NCBI RefSeq assembly: GCF_000754805.1
Contig: NZ_KN150731.1
Span: 698,056-751,997, forward strand
Direction of reading: 5' to 3'
Length of the DNA: 53,942 bases
From: Yersinia frederiksenii ATCC 33641
GTDB taxonomy: Bacteria; Pseudomonadota; Gammaproteobacteria; Enterobacterales; Enterobacteriaceae
Below are positions 37,429-46,824 of the stretch, in pieces. The position numbers and the translations under genes were made by a program. The notes below the pieces were generated by a model. It was not told where the DNA came from. It worked only from the letters and a program-made list of their open reading frames with translations, and searched no databases. How positions within the stretch are numbered: the stretch's first letter is position 1; each line of letters opens with the position of its first letter.

Positions 37429-37913
37429 TGCTTGAATCTCATCCTATTTTATGGTGCATTCCGTGCACTACCCTCGTATATGTATCTATGCCCCACCCAT
37501 CTCAGGCTGATAATATGCCGACGCGGATATCACTTGAACCATGAAGCTGTTGTTCTCTGTTATTATTTTCACCTTACCAGAGCCCCATAGATGCCACGCC
37601 CACTAATAAGTCATGGCGTAATGTGTAATATAGTCATTTATTGCCGAGGGATATTTCAACAATACATCAAGTGCCTCGTGATTCGCAAAACCAAAACCGA
37701 CCAAATTAATAGCGTTAATATGCTGTCAATAACTCTCTACCCAGTTTCCCGTCCAATCGAGTAAGCGAAGAACTCATTAAATCCTCTGCATCTACGTTTG
37801 TAAGATAATGAATCCAAAGAATTGCACAACGCCATAATTTGAATTATCTTGCAATAATACAGGCTCTTATAATGAAAATGATTAAATAGCATGGACAAAA
37901 GGAACATTGCCCC
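37429..37913. other. 485-bp gap between actS and the OrtT-like gene
   Basis: No gene was found. It contains the second copy of an 18-nt word (37821-37838) also present at 22246-22263, and a TATAAT hexamer at 37867-37872 that may be the -10 of the OrtT-like gene. Confidence 0.4.
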
Positions 37914-38090
37914 ATGAGTACCGGATCTATCCTGTTTTACATTTATGGGATTGGCATTGTTGTCGCAACGGGTGTCATCTTCCCTCTCACTCGGGACCAG
38001 AGCTTGGTCGTAAGATGGATATCGTCATTTCTTATCGGTATAACCTGGCCCCTGAGCTTGCCGGTTGCCTTGTTACTCTCGATGTTCTAA
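37914..38090 (+). CDS. ortT: GhoT/OrtT-family small membrane toxin
   Basis: A 58-residue protein starting MSTGSILFYIYGIG. Two hydrophobic segments flank a short charged loop, and the ending SFLIGITWPLSLPVALLLSMF is the family hallmark shared with GhoT and OrtT of E. coli (FLVGITWPMSLPVALLFSLF in GhoT). These proteins damage the inner membrane, lower ATP and proton-motive force, and slow growth. No GhoS-type antitoxin lies beside it, so it resembles orphan OrtT. A 74-codon frame overlapping it in another register is an artefact. AAAGGAA precedes the ATG by 9 nt. Confidence 0.82.
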   Translation: MSTGSILFYIYGIGIVVATGVIFPLTRDQSLVVRWISSFLIGITWPLSLPVALLLSMF

Positions 38091-38174
38091 TTGAAATAAC
38101 AATGATCTGTGCCACAGTTGATTTAAAATAAGCCGCTATAATTACGTTAGGTCATAACGCAAATAGGAGGATGT

Positions 38175-38612
38175 ATGTATCACTCTATTTTGGTGCCTGT
38201 GGACATTTCAGATCCTGACTTTACCCAACAAGTCATTGCACATGTTGAAGCACAGGCAAATATTACTGATGTCGCTCACGTTCATTTCCTGACGGTCATT
38301 CCGACGTTTCCTTATTATGCCTCTCTAGGGCTCGCCCATTCGGGGGAAGCCCCAAATCAAGAGCAGATAAAAAACGAAGCATTATCAAAGCTTTCTGAGC
38401 TTATTGACCAATTTGATATTCCCGCCGATAGGATCAAAAAACACGTAGTCTCGGGTTCTCCCAAAGATGAGATACTGAGAGTTGCTGATTCAATCAAGGC
38501 CGACTTAATTATCATTGCCTCACATCGGCCCGGCATATTGACGTATCTATTGGGTTCAAATGCTGCAGCGGTAGTCCGCCACGCAAAATGCTCAGTGCTT
38601 GTCGTCCGTTAA
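38175..38612 (+). CDS. uspF: Universal stress protein UspF
   Basis: A 145-residue UspA-fold protein. It has the ATP-binding motif near the C-terminus ([22 protein letters not shown], with G-X9-G type spacing) and the start ILVPVDISD. It matches UspF (YnaF) in [18 protein letters not shown]. Cytoplasmic; UspF affects adhesion and stress survival. An AGGAGG ribosome-binding site precedes it. It is 84 nt after the OrtT-like toxin on the same strand. Confidence 0.9.
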   Translation: MYHSILVPVDISDPDFTQQVIAHVEAQANITDVAHVHFLTVIPTFPYYASLGLAHSGEAPNQEQIKNEALSKLSELIDQFDIPADRIKKHVVSGSPKDEILRVADSIKADLIIIASHRPGILTYLLGSNAAAVVRHAKCSVLVVR

Positions 38613-38933
38613 TCGTTCTTATACAAAACCCGAACAGAGCGATTCCCTTTAAAAACAAAGAAACCTTACTGCTTTGGTCGGGTTTCTTTGTTGTCGTTCG
38701 TACACTATTTGGATGCAGCAGAAAAATACATGAGTTAAATATCATTTCTGATACTCACTGTAGAATAAGCCATTTGCCTGCCAGGCACAGTTGCACAGTT
38801 GCACAGTGCCGCATTTTATCTTTCGATTTAAGCCGTTGCCACAAAGAGGGTTTGAAGATAATTACTGCTAGCACTGAGCTGTATAAAGGCCACCACTAGG
38901 GCACCACTAGGGCACCTAGATTTGGTGACTAAA
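38613..38933. other. Gap after uspF
   Basis: 321 bp without a gene. It holds the uspF terminator (38654-38692) and a small tandem 11-mer, two copies of CACCACTAGGG at 38891-38912 followed by CACCTAG, just before a minus-strand small gene. Confidence 0.45.
38654..38692 (+). terminator. Hairpin terminator after uspF
   Basis: A 12-bp perfect stem (AACAAAGAAACC / GGTTTCTTTGTT) with a 15-nt loop lies 42 nt after the uspF stop. The T-rich right arm acts in place of a separate T-run. Confidence 0.6.
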
Positions 38934-39053
38934 TTATTTAGCAAACTTATCAGCTTCTTCGTCGGTAGTGATAAAGCTTTCACCCAAGCCAATCGCAATC
39001 AATACTCCCACGATATAACCCAAGATCTTACTGTTCAGCATTTTTTTCAGCAT
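38934..39053 (-). CDS. Small membrane protein (39 residues), unknown
   Basis: A 39-residue frame starting MLKKMLNSKILGYIVGV, with one hydrophobic segment (ILGYIVGVLIAIGLG) and an acidic tail (TTDEEADKFAK). A near-perfect AGGAGG lies 8 nt before the ATG, which is the main evidence that it is translated. I recognise no family. The N-in, single-span layout suggests a small inner-membrane regulator. Confidence 0.6.
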   Translation of the reverse strand: MLKKMLNSKILGYIVGVLIAIGLGESFITTDEEADKFAK

Positions 39054-39124
39054 GCAGTGAAACCTCCTATCAGAAGAACAATTATTTTATGCCTTTAGCA
39101 TAATTTATCGAAGGGTGACGTAAT

Positions 39125-39328
39125 CTAAGACAGAATTTTATGCATTCTCTCTTGGATCTCTCGCTGTAGTGACGGTGATTTACAACTTTCCTCTGAGGGG
39201 AAGTTATTATCCATCAGCATGACGTCGAGTTTTTCTTTGTCTGCAGGGCTCAATGTACTATATAACGCTGAGACTATTTTTTTCAGCGCTAACATTTCAA
39301 GCGTCAAATGTGATATTGCATCAGACAT
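39125..39328 (-). CDS. Small hypothetical helical protein (67 residues)
   Basis: A 67-residue protein (MSDAISHLTLEMLALKKIV...) with an amphipathic first half and a charged second half; no signal peptide or membrane segment. The layout, helical pairs around LALKKIVSALYSTLSPADKEKLD, recalls small enterobacterial proteins such as the DUF2594 (YecF) or IraP groups, but I cannot assign it. GAACTGAGGT precedes the ATG. It is 71 nt upstream of the small membrane gene on the same strand, so they may be co-transcribed. Confidence 0.55.
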   Translation of the reverse strand: MSDAISHLTLEMLALKKIVSALYSTLSPADKEKLDVMLMDNNFPSEESCKSPSLQREIQERMHKILS

Positions 39329-39626
39329 ACCTCAGTTCCCTGTAATCTTCATGATTATTGAAAGTATAACGATGTCTTGTGGCAACTCTCCAACACAAAT
39401 CGTGCTAAATATGCGCTATTTACTCGTTCTTACTATATCGGCGAAACCCGTCACCACCCCCTGATTGAGCCGCTTCTATTTGCGTCACTATAAAAATAAT
39501 TAGCTTAAGATATTCTTCCTATACCGCAGTCAAAACCCGCTATGCTTAAATCAAGAATCGTTCATTCAATACGCTGATTTTAAGTTTTAACACCACCCTT
39601 TCGTCTGAATAGTATATGGAGCATAC

Positions 39627-41135
39627 ATGGACATTGAACCCAAATCTCCTCGTGCGATAAAGGCTCCTAGCTACTTGGATGCACTTATTCCCGTCGTCTC
39701 ATTAATCGTGCTGGTAGGGTCATCCGTCGCTTTATTTGGTCTTAATGCAGTCAATGGCCCGCTGCAAGTCGCTATTATCATTAGTACAATGATCACATCT
39801 ATAATCATATTGAAAAATGGTCATAGCTGGGAGGCTATTTCTGAGTCAGGACGTAAAGGTATTGCTACTGTCTCCGGCGCAATCTTTATCCTTTTTTCCG
39901 TTGGCGCATTAATTGGCACTTGGAATATGTCTGGAACCATCCCGACCATGGTGTATTACGGGATCGTCATGATCACTCCTAATTGGTTTTACCCCATTGC
40001 TTTTCTGGTATGCATCGGGGTATCACTGAGTATTGGCAGTTCCTGGACAACGGCGGGTACTCTGGGAGTTGGATTAGTCGGCTTGGCCAATATGCTCGGC
40101 TTATCACCCGAAATAACCGCTGGCGCAGTAATATCTGGCGCGTACGTCGGCGATAAAGTTTCGCCTCTATCAGAAAGTACAGTATTAGCTGCACAATTAA
40201 ATGGCGTAGAACTGTATAAGCATATTCGTACACAACTTTGGACGACTGTCCCCGCGGCGTTTATTGCTCTGATTGCATTTATCGTGCTGGGTATGAATCA
40301 GCAAAGCGCTTTTGATATCACAATCACCAATAATGAAATGACCCGCTTTAATGAACTTTTCCATATTACGCCATGGAATCTGTTGCCACTGTTCTTTTTA
40401 CTGACATTATCAATATTAAAGGTGCCCGCCTCACTCGCCATTATGTGCTCTGCTTTACTGGCCGGTATCATGACTTCTTTTATGCAGCCACAGGTTATCA
40501 TGCGTTTCATCGCTGAACCGGATGTTGCCACACCACTGCTTGCCATTAAAGCTATTTGGGTCGCGATGGCTACAGGCTTTCAGGAGAATTCAGGGATTGA
40601 GCAGATCGATGCTCTCCTTTCTCGTGGCGGTATGGACAGTATGTTACTGACCATCTGGTTAATTATTGGTGCAGTCACTTTCGGGATCATGGTGGATGAC
40701 TTTGGTCTGCTTAATAAACTGGTGACACCATTGCTGTTACGGGCCAGAACCGTGGGGCGCTTAATTGCGTCGGTCGTTGCTACCGCCATTGGGTTGAATA
40801 TTGCCGCAGGCGATCAATATATAGCGCTGCTGTTACCAACTCGGTTATACCGTGCTGAATTTGCCAAACGTGGGCTGGCACCAGAAAATCTTTCACGGGC
40901 TGTCTCTGACGCCGGTATTGTCACCTCCCCGCTCATTCCATGGAATTCCTGCGGAGCTTATATGGCCGCCGTTCTGGGGGTATCAACTATGGCCTACATG
41001 CCATTCGCCGTGTTTAATATCGCCGCCCCCCTGATAACTTTGGTGTTGGGTGTAACGGGTTTTAATATTCGTCACATACCAAAGACTACAGCAGAGTTAA
41101 AAGAAAATATCCCTGAAAGCAAACCTGTCCAGTAG
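39627..41135 (+). CDS. nhaC: NhaC-family Na+/H+ antiporter
   Basis: A 502-residue inner-membrane protein with about 11-12 hydrophobic segments. Family motifs include SIGSSWTTAGTLGVGLVG, GAVISGAYVGDKVSPLSEST and AAGDQYIALLLPTRLYR. NhaC antiporters extrude sodium (or exchange malate/lactate in some members) in return for protons. TATGGAG precedes the ATG. It stands alone, with 298 bp of non-coding sequence before it and the convergent autotransporter terminator behind it. Confidence 0.85.
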   Translation: MDIEPKSPRAIKAPSYLDALIPVVSLIVLVGSSVALFGLNAVNGPLQVAIIISTMITSIIILKNGHSWEAISESGRKGIATVSGAIFILFSVGALIGTWNMSGTIPTMVYYGIVMITPNWFYPIAFLVCIGVSLSIGSSWTTAGTLGVGLVGLANMLGLSPEITAGAVISGAYVGDKVSPLSESTVLAAQLNGVELYKHIRTQLWTTVPAAFIALIAFIVLGMNQQSAFDITITNNEMTRFNELFHITPWNLLPLFFLLTLSILKVPASLAIMCSALLAGIMTSFMQPQVIMRFIAEPDVATPLLAIKAIWVAMATGFQENSGIEQIDALLSRGGMDSMLLTIWLIIGAVTFGIMVDDFGLLNKLVTPLLLRARTVGRLIASVVATAIGLNIAAGDQYIALLLPTRLYRAEFAKRGLAPENLSRAVSDAGIVTSPLIPWNSCGAYMAAVLGVSTMAYMPFAVFNIAAPLITLVLGVTGFNIRHIPKTTAELKENIPESKPVQ

Positions 41136-41175
41136 TCACCATTAAGATTAGAGGGTATGGCTGTGTAAAAATAAA

Positions 41176-41195
41176 ACCGGGCTTAATGGCCCGGT
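41176..41195. terminator. Terminator shared by the antiporter and autotransporter 1
   Basis: A 7-bp stem ACCGGGC / GCCCGGT with a 6-nt loop. On the minus strand it is followed by TTTTATTTTT, a good rho-independent terminator for the autotransporter gene; the antiporter gene converges on it. Confidence 0.75.
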
Positions 41196-41223
41196 CTGTT
41201 TATTGATAATTTGTTAGTCAGTA

Positions 41224-44118
41224 TTAGAAGTTATATTTCACACCCAGCATCACTGCGGTATCGCTATAACCTTTATTGCCGACCTGCTGGCCAATATTAC
41301 CCCAGAGATTCACCTTCTTGCTTAGCTGGCCTTCCACACCCAGTTTCAGTTCAGCAATATTCGCCGCACCGGTTTGTTTTACCGTCATGCCATCCATGGT
41401 GGTACCAAAGTCTTTGGTGTTGTGGATCCAGTTAGCTTCCACAAACGGCTGGAACTCGCGATCTTTACCTTTATCCTGCTCCGCATAACCGTTCATAAAA
41501 GCTTTTACCCCCAGGCGGGTCTGGATATTGCCATTGCCTTCGCCAGAGACATTTGTGCCATTGGCTTCTTTATGGTCATCAGCTTTGACCCCCATCCAGG
41601 TGACCTGGGCTTTCGGCTGGATAAAGTAGCTGGCATTTTTCGCGGCATTTTCACCCACTTTAAAGGTATAGCCGCTTTCCACCGAGGCGGTAACCCCTTT
41701 GGATTTGTATTCTTCAACCGCTAAGCCCTGACCATTAACGGTGTTATTGAACCAGCTGTATTGCGCCCAGCTGTCCACATACAGGCCGGTTTTATCCACA
41801 CTGTTGGCATACCAGGTGCCATAGACACCAGTGCTGTAACCGTCTACCGAGGCCCGGGCGCTGTAGCCCGACAGCCGCGACTCCGTGGTGCTTTTGCTGT
41901 TACCGTAACCGGCCATCAGGCCCAGATGGAAACGGTCTGCGTCATTGTGGCTCCACTGGGCAATATCGCCGCCTAGTTGCATCACATAGCGGTTACTTTG
42001 GGTGCGCAGTTGGTCCTGAGAATCGCGCGAACGGTTATGCCCACCTTCGTTACGCAACCACAAGCTGGTGACTTTCTGCTCGCCAGTCAGCGCATCGATA
42101 TACTGGGTTTCACCCAGACGGTCATGCAGACGAGTGACGAACATATTGTTAGCTGCTGCCAGGTTGGCGCTGTATCCGCTAGCTTCCGGTCGTTCAACCA
42201 TCGGTGGCGGTGTTTGTGGCGATTGGACTACCGGTGGCAATGTCCCTGGAAGTTCGACTGCCGGTGGTAGTGTCCCTGGGAGTTCAACTGCCGGTGGCTG
42301 TGTTTCCGGGAGCTCGGTTGCCGGTGGTAGCGTTTCCGGAACACTAGGGCCGGGTACACTCGTCGGGATTGCGCTGTTCAAATACCAGTTAGCACTATTG
42401 ATACCAATACCGCGCTCTAAATAGTAGTCATAAGCCCCGGCGACAATACGCCCGTTTTGAGTAAACTGACCATTAGACGCGCCAGCCACTGAAATCAGCT
42501 CAATGCCATTTAGGGTTTGTGCGCCACTGCCGCCGAGATTATTCACCTGCACAAAAGTGCTACCGGAGGTATTCCCCCCGATAATCAGTTTATCGGTAAT
42601 GGAGTTATCATCCTCCAGAACTGAATTCATATTCAGCAGGCCATCATTACCACTATAATCACCCGTAATGGTTAAGGTGTTGCCGCCAAGTCCGCCAAAA
42701 TTCACGGTACCGCTATTATCTAACGAGTGAAGCGTCTGATTGTAGCCATTCAAATCCAGCGAGCCTGCAGTCTGGGTGACATAATCAGAGCTGGCGCTGA
42801 ATACATTATTCGCACCGGCTTTAAGGGTACCTTGATTGACTTGAGTCGCGCCAGTGTAACTGCTGGCCACAGACAACGTCAGGGCATAGGGGCCATTTTG
42901 TATCAGGCTACCCGTACCGACGAGATTGAAGTTCAGACTACCATCAGCACTACGCTGGAAAATTAACTCGCCTTCATTTTTCAAGTCTTGAATAGGAGAG
43001 ACAATGGTTGCCAGGTCATTAACGATTGTCTGACCAACCAGTGTTCCGCCCGAGCCCGTTAAGCGGCTACTGCCATTGAAGGTGGTGTTGTTGGTGGTGC
43101 CACCTCCGTAGAGGATCTGATCCCCATTGTTATTAAAAATGGTGTTGTTGGCGATACCAGTGACATGCTGGCTCCCCTTGTTAACAATGGTGTCGTTAGC
43201 GACTCCCACCACTCCATGGATAATTTGACTGCCACCGTTAAGGGTTGTGCTGTTGGCGGTACCTTTAACCTCCTGTCTGCCATCGATAATGGTGGTGATG
43301 TTGGCTGTGCCACCATAAAGAAACTGATCCCCACCGGCAATCGTGGTGTTGTAAGCGATGCCTGGGCCATCAACACGCTGATACCCCCCCGTAATGGTGG
43401 TACCATCGGCTATACCGAAAACAGATTGATACCCGCCGTTAACGGTGGAATTGTAGCTTTTACCCTCAGGGCTGATACTCTGATATCCACTATTAATCGT
43501 AGTGTTGTAGGCGAAGGCTCCCCCATCGACAGACTGAGTTCCACCACTAACGGTGGCGCCTATAGCGGTACCACCTTTGTAGAGATACTGATGTCCAGCA
43601 ATAATGATGGCGTTTGTATCTATACCACCTTTGTTAACAACCTGGCCCGCATTGATACCGTTAATGGTGACACCGTTAACTTTACCGCCCTCTAGGACAC
43701 CCTGATATCCCTCAAGAATAGTACCGCCGTTAGCGATGCCACCATTATTAATAGACATAGACCCATGGTTAAGGATGGTGTCGTTGGCTATACCGCCATT
43801 ATTAACATTCTGCTTTCCGTAGTAAATGAGGGTATCGTTAGTTGTACCACCTTCGTTAACATTCTGAACTCCCTGCATATTAACGGTAGTGTCGTTGGCA
43901 ATACCGTTCATCCCGATATTTTGAATCTCTTTAACATCAAGAGTTTCACCAGAGATTTCTTGTTCGATAATATCTGGGGTAAATGCCATTACCGAGGAAC
44001 TGCCTAATACACCACAAATAAGAATGGCTAAAATTGATAGTTTTGCCCGGAGCGGTTGATCTCTTGATTCCGCACTGCAGATAATTGTCGCAGGGCGATT
44101 AATGGTTTTTTTATTCAT
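41224..44118 (-). CDS. AIDA/pertactin-type autotransporter 1
   Basis: A 964-residue type Va autotransporter. A long signal peptide (~45 residues, hydrophobic core LSILAILICGVLGSSSVMA) precedes a passenger with about 16 imperfect repeats of ~19 residues, consensus NNGGIANDTTINGG-Q-V, from ~60 to 385. A pertactin-like stretch (~385-590; GDYSGNDGLLNMNS), a proline-rich linker (~600-650; units of PPAVELPGTL) and a C-terminal beta-barrel (~690-964) ending in KYNF follow. The beta-helix passenger would be displayed on the outer membrane; adhesion is likely but unproven. A paralogue with a near-identical barrel lies at 51407 in the same orientation. Confidence 0.9.
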   Translation of the reverse strand: MNKKTINRPATIICSAESRDQPLRAKLSILAILICGVLGSSSVMAFTPDIIEQEISGETLDVKEIQNIGMNGIANDTTVNMQGVQNVNEGGTTNDTLIYYGKQNVNNGGIANDTILNHGSMSINNGGIANGGTILEGYQGVLEGGKVNGVTINGINAGQVVNKGGIDTNAIIIAGHQYLYKGGTAIGATVSGGTQSVDGGAFAYNTTINSGYQSISPEGKSYNSTVNGGYQSVFGIADGTTITGGYQRVDGPGIAYNTTIAGGDQFLYGGTANITTIIDGRQEVKGTANSTTLNGGSQIIHGVVGVANDTIVNKGSQHVTGIANNTIFNNNGDQILYGGGTTNNTTFNGSSRLTGSGGTLVGQTIVNDLATIVSPIQDLKNEGELIFQRSADGSLNFNLVGTGSLIQNGPYALTLSVASSYTGATQVNQGTLKAGANNVFSASSDYVTQTAGSLDLNGYNQTLHSLDNSGTVNFGGLGGNTLTITGDYSGNDGLLNMNSVLEDDNSITDKLIIGGNTSGSTFVQVNNLGGSGAQTLNGIELISVAGASNGQFTQNGRIVAGAYDYYLERGIGINSANWYLNSAIPTSVPGPSVPETLPPATELPETQPPAVELPGTLPPAVELPGTLPPVVQSPQTPPPMVERPEASGYSANLAAANNMFVTRLHDRLGETQYIDALTGEQKVTSLWLRNEGGHNRSRDSQDQLRTQSNRYVMQLGGDIAQWSHNDADRFHLGLMAGYGNSKSTTESRLSGYSARASVDGYSTGVYGTWYANSVDKTGLYVDSWAQYSWFNNTVNGQGLAVEEYKSKGVTASVESGYTFKVGENAAKNASYFIQPKAQVTWMGVKADDHKEANGTNVSGEGNGNIQTRLGVKAFMNGYAEQDKGKDREFQPFVEANWIHNTKDFGTTMDGMTVKQTGAANIAELKLGVEGQLSKKVNLWGNIGQQVGNKGYSDTAVMLGVKYNF
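42201..42339 (-). repeat. 30-bp tandem repeats encoding the proline-rich linker
   Basis: About 4.6 copies of a 30-bp unit beginning (C/T)CGGTGGC. are found within the autotransporter gene, coding a 10-residue unit close to TLPPAVELPG. The second autotransporter has no such array. Copy number can change by slippage without shifting the frame. Confidence 0.75.
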
Positions 44119-44499
44119 ATATGTAAAGCCTATAATCGAATTTCTTAATGAAACTCAGCTGGTGAAGTGAAATAAAATGATATAAATTGCTTTTAATTTG
44201 TTAAATTATTGCAATTAAATTAATTTACATGAAGCATCCGAGCTATTATTTTTAATAAATAGCCAACTTAAAATTAACCAATTACATTTTTATTGTCTAA
44301 ATATAGTTATATTTTTGTTATTGTATAAAAAGCTGCTGAATATATTTTTTTGATAATTGAAAATAATCTAATTATTCTGGGTTTAATATAAGATATCGCC
44401 TTTAATTTGTAGGAAAAATCCTAATAAAATAATGAATTCTAAAAAATGTAATATTCATCAAAGGATGTTATGTAATCTCTCGCTGGGCTTTGAAGCTAT
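44119..44499. other. AT-rich region upstream of autotransporter 1
   Basis: 381 bp of very AT-rich sequence with no gene; it contains the autotransporter promoter at its left end (minus strand). Its composition is typical of H-NS-bound upstream DNA of surface-protein genes. Confidence 0.45.
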
Positions 44500-44613
44500 A
44501 TGAATTTGAACCGTGTCAATATGGCTGACCTGATCTATTTTTTTGCTATTGCACGCCATAACAGCTTTAGCGAAGCGGCTATTGAGGTAAACAAGCGTAT
44601 CTTGAACCGTTGA
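44500..44613 (+). pseudogene. Remnant of a LysR-family regulator (N-terminal helix-turn-helix only)
   Basis: A 37-codon frame reads MNLNRVNMADLIYFFAIARH and then NSFSEAAIEVNKR before a stop. The pattern DL-YFFAIAR-NSFSEAA is the first half of a LysR DNA-binding domain, and nothing recognisable follows. It is probably a decayed gene next to the intact LysR at 44733. Confidence 0.45.
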
Positions 44614-44732
44614 GAGTTTTTCGAAGCAGAGCTTATGACGGGTATAGAGCCGATCCCTTTACAAACAGTCAGTTTGATAAAAGCTAAAGCACAAAAAGTG
44701 TCGCTCATGTATGAGGCCTATCTGAGCGACAG

Positions 44733-45638
44733 TCATCTTAGCTGGCTGTTTTTTTCAATTAAAAAATCAATTAATGTTTTCACTCTTTTAGTCTTCCCTG
44801 CATTTTTAGGGTAATAGAGATAAACAGGTGGATATGTTTTCCAGTAACTCTCCATCACAGGAAGAAATTCCTCTTTATCTGGCTGTAACCTGTGGATGGG
44901 TTCAAACAATCTTCCGATGCCGAGTCCGCTACGTATTCCATCAGCCATAACGTCAATATCATTACTGATTAACTGCCCCGGCATTTCGACGGTCAACTGC
45001 TCCCCTTGGTCATCCAGCATCAATGGAAGAATACGGTTATTGGTAATGAAGCGGTAACCGATAAGTTTGTGCTGATAGAGATCGGAGGGCGTCGTAGGGG
45101 TACCGAACTGCGCAAGATAGGCCGATGACGCATACAGCCCTTCCCGAAACGGTTTCATTAACTGGCGTGCCACTACGCCGCCTTCAAGAATATCGCCAAA
45201 ACGGATCCCCAGATCAAAGCGGCCTTCAATAATATTAACGGTGCCGTCGTAAACCGAAATTTCAAGTTGAATGCCAGGATATTTCTGGCAAAAGGCCGCC
45301 ATAACCGGTTTGAGTATAAGCAGGTAAGCGAAGCGAGAGAGCGTAATCCTGACCAAGCCTGAGGGTTCCTGGTTCTGGTCACGGATGTTTTCCAGTGATT
45401 TTTCAAGCGTATCCACTGCCGCTTCAGTCTGCTCCAGCAACTGTTGCCCGGCATCGGTCAGTTCAATACGCCGTGTTGTACGCGCAAAAAGCGGGTGACC
45501 GATATGTTGCTCAAGCAGCTTAAGTGACTTGCTGACGGAGGGAGGGGTAATTTCAAGCTTTCGGGCCGCAGCAGAGATACTCCCTTCACGAGCAATACTC
45601 TGAAAGATCCGTATTTGGTTGTAAATCGCGTTATTCAC
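44733..45638 (-). CDS. LysR-family regulator of the redox cluster
   Basis: A 301-residue LysR-type regulator. The helix-turn-helix is GSISAAARKLEITPPSVSKSLK; the effector domain from ~90 resembles the DsdC/AaeR-like group that controls aldo/keto reductase and quinone reductase genes. It is divergent from the aldo/keto reductase gene across 220 bp that contain a 17-bp dyad (45687-45703). It probably senses an electrophile or aromatic compound and activates the operon; that is inference. Confidence 0.88.
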   Translation of the reverse strand: MNNAIYNQIRIFQSIAREGSISAAARKLEITPPSVSKSLKLLEQHIGHPLFARTTRRIELTDAGQQLLEQTEAAVDTLEKSLENIRDQNQEPSGLVRITLSRFAYLLILKPVMAAFCQKYPGIQLEISVYDGTVNIIEGRFDLGIRFGDILEGGVVARQLMKPFREGLYASSAYLAQFGTPTTPSDLYQHKLIGYRFITNNRILPLMLDDQGEQLTVEMPGQLISNDIDVMADGIRSGLGIGRLFEPIHRLQPDKEEFLPVMESYWKTYPPVYLYYPKNAGKTKRVKTLIDFLIEKNSQLR

Positions 45639-45686
45639 ACATCATCCTTAAGCAATAACCTGCTTATTATTAACTACAGGCTAAGT

Positions 45687-45703
45687 ATCCTTTAGTCAAG
45701 GAT
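45687..45703. promoter_or_regulatory. LysR-type operator candidate
   Basis: ATCCTT-TAGTC-AAGGAT is a perfect dyad of 17 bp, the size of a LysR-family recognition site, placed 49 nt before the LysR start and 156 nt before the aldo/keto reductase. A second palindrome, GATCGCGATC at 45720-45729, lies nearby. Confidence 0.45.
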
Positions 45704-45858
45704 GACCTAATCTTATCAAGATCGCGATCCTATACTTATTGTCGGTTCGCCGGTCAGAATAAGCGCTCATCGCGATCGTCGTTCCATTCGACAAATGTTG
45801 CTATGGTTTTTGAGCCGGACTGTAAGTCATTTCTTCGACCATTCTTCAGGAGGATTTT

Positions 45859-46806
45859 ATGAAAAAATTACCAAAAATAGCGTTAGGAACCTGGTCCTGG
45901 GGAGAAGGATTTGCCGGTGGGGATACCGTATTCGGAAACCACCTTTCCGACCGTCAGGTGGAAGAAGTATTCAGCAACGCCATGGATAAAGGACTTAATC
46001 TTTGGGACACCGCTGCCGTCTACGGGATGGGGAGTTCTGAAACCGCGTTGGGTAAGCTAGTCCGCCAATACCCACGTGAAGAAATAATTCTATCCACCAA
46101 ATTCACGCCGCAAATTGCCAACAAGGAGTCAGCACAGCCCGTGAGCGCCATGCTTAAGGAGAGTCTCGACCGTCTGGGGGTAGAAGATATTGATATCTAC
46201 TGGATTCATAATCCATCCGACGTAGACAAATGGACACCGGGCCTGATCCCTCTGTTACAGAGCGGCAAGATAAAACGGGTTGGTGTCTCCAATCACAACC
46301 TAGAACAAATAAAGCGGGCAAATGAGCTCCTTAAACCGGCAGGTTATTCAGTGAGTGCCGTTCAGAATCACTACAGCCTGCTCTACTGTTCATCGGAAGA
46401 TGCAGGGATCCTGGACTATTGCCATCAAAACAACATCACCTTCTTTGCCTATATGGTGTTGGAACAAGGGGCGCTAAGTGGCCGTTACCACTCGCAAAAT
46501 CCTATGCCTGCGGGAAGTGGCCGTGGTGAAACCTATAACCCCGTTTTACCGCAACTAGAAAAATTAACGGCGGCGATGAAAGCGATAGGAGATGAAAGAA
46601 ACGCCAGTGTTGCACAAGTTGCCATCGCTTGGGCAATTGCAAAAGGCACCCTTCCAATCGTAGGTGCCACCAAAGTTCATCATGTTCTGGATGCTGTAGG
46701 CGCAGCGGAAATTCAGCTTAGCGCTGACGAAATGGTCACTCTCGAGCGTCTTGCTAAAGCAACCGGAGTAGATACACGAGGATCATGGGAGAAGCCCATG
46801 GCCTAA
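45859..46806 (+). CDS. Aldo/keto reductase
   Basis: A 315-residue NADPH-dependent aldo/keto reductase with a TIM barrel. The catalytic tetrad is visible: Asp and Tyr in LWDTAAVYGMG, Lys in LSTKFTP and His in YWIHNP. The C-terminal NADPH-binding region is GTLPIVGATKVHHV. The AGGAGG site is 8 nt before the ATG. It is the first gene of the rightward redox cluster. It should reduce reactive aldehydes or ketones; the physiological substrate is not evident. Confidence 0.9.
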   Translation: MKKLPKIALGTWSWGEGFAGGDTVFGNHLSDRQVEEVFSNAMDKGLNLWDTAAVYGMGSSETALGKLVRQYPREEIILSTKFTPQIANKESAQPVSAMLKESLDRLGVEDIDIYWIHNPSDVDKWTPGLIPLLQSGKIKRVGVSNHNLEQIKRANELLKPAGYSVSAVQNHYSLLYCSSEDAGILDYCHQNNITFFAYMVLEQGALSGRYHSQNPMPAGSGRGETYNPVLPQLEKLTAAMKAIGDERNASVAQVAIAWAIAKGTLPIVGATKVHHVLDAVGAAEIQLSADEMVTLERLAKATGVDTRGSWEKPMA

Positions 46807-46824
46807 TAAACTGAGGTCAAGATT

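Noticed and set aside
37907-38131. 74-codon + strand frame upstream of uspF
   Set aside because: It overlaps the OrtT/GhoT-like gene in another register; the 58-residue frame has the family motif and this one does not resemble any protein.
38891-38918. Short direct repeats CACCACTAGGG
   Set aside because: Only two full 11-nt copies plus a partial one, without spacers; not a CRISPR and too small to call as an element.
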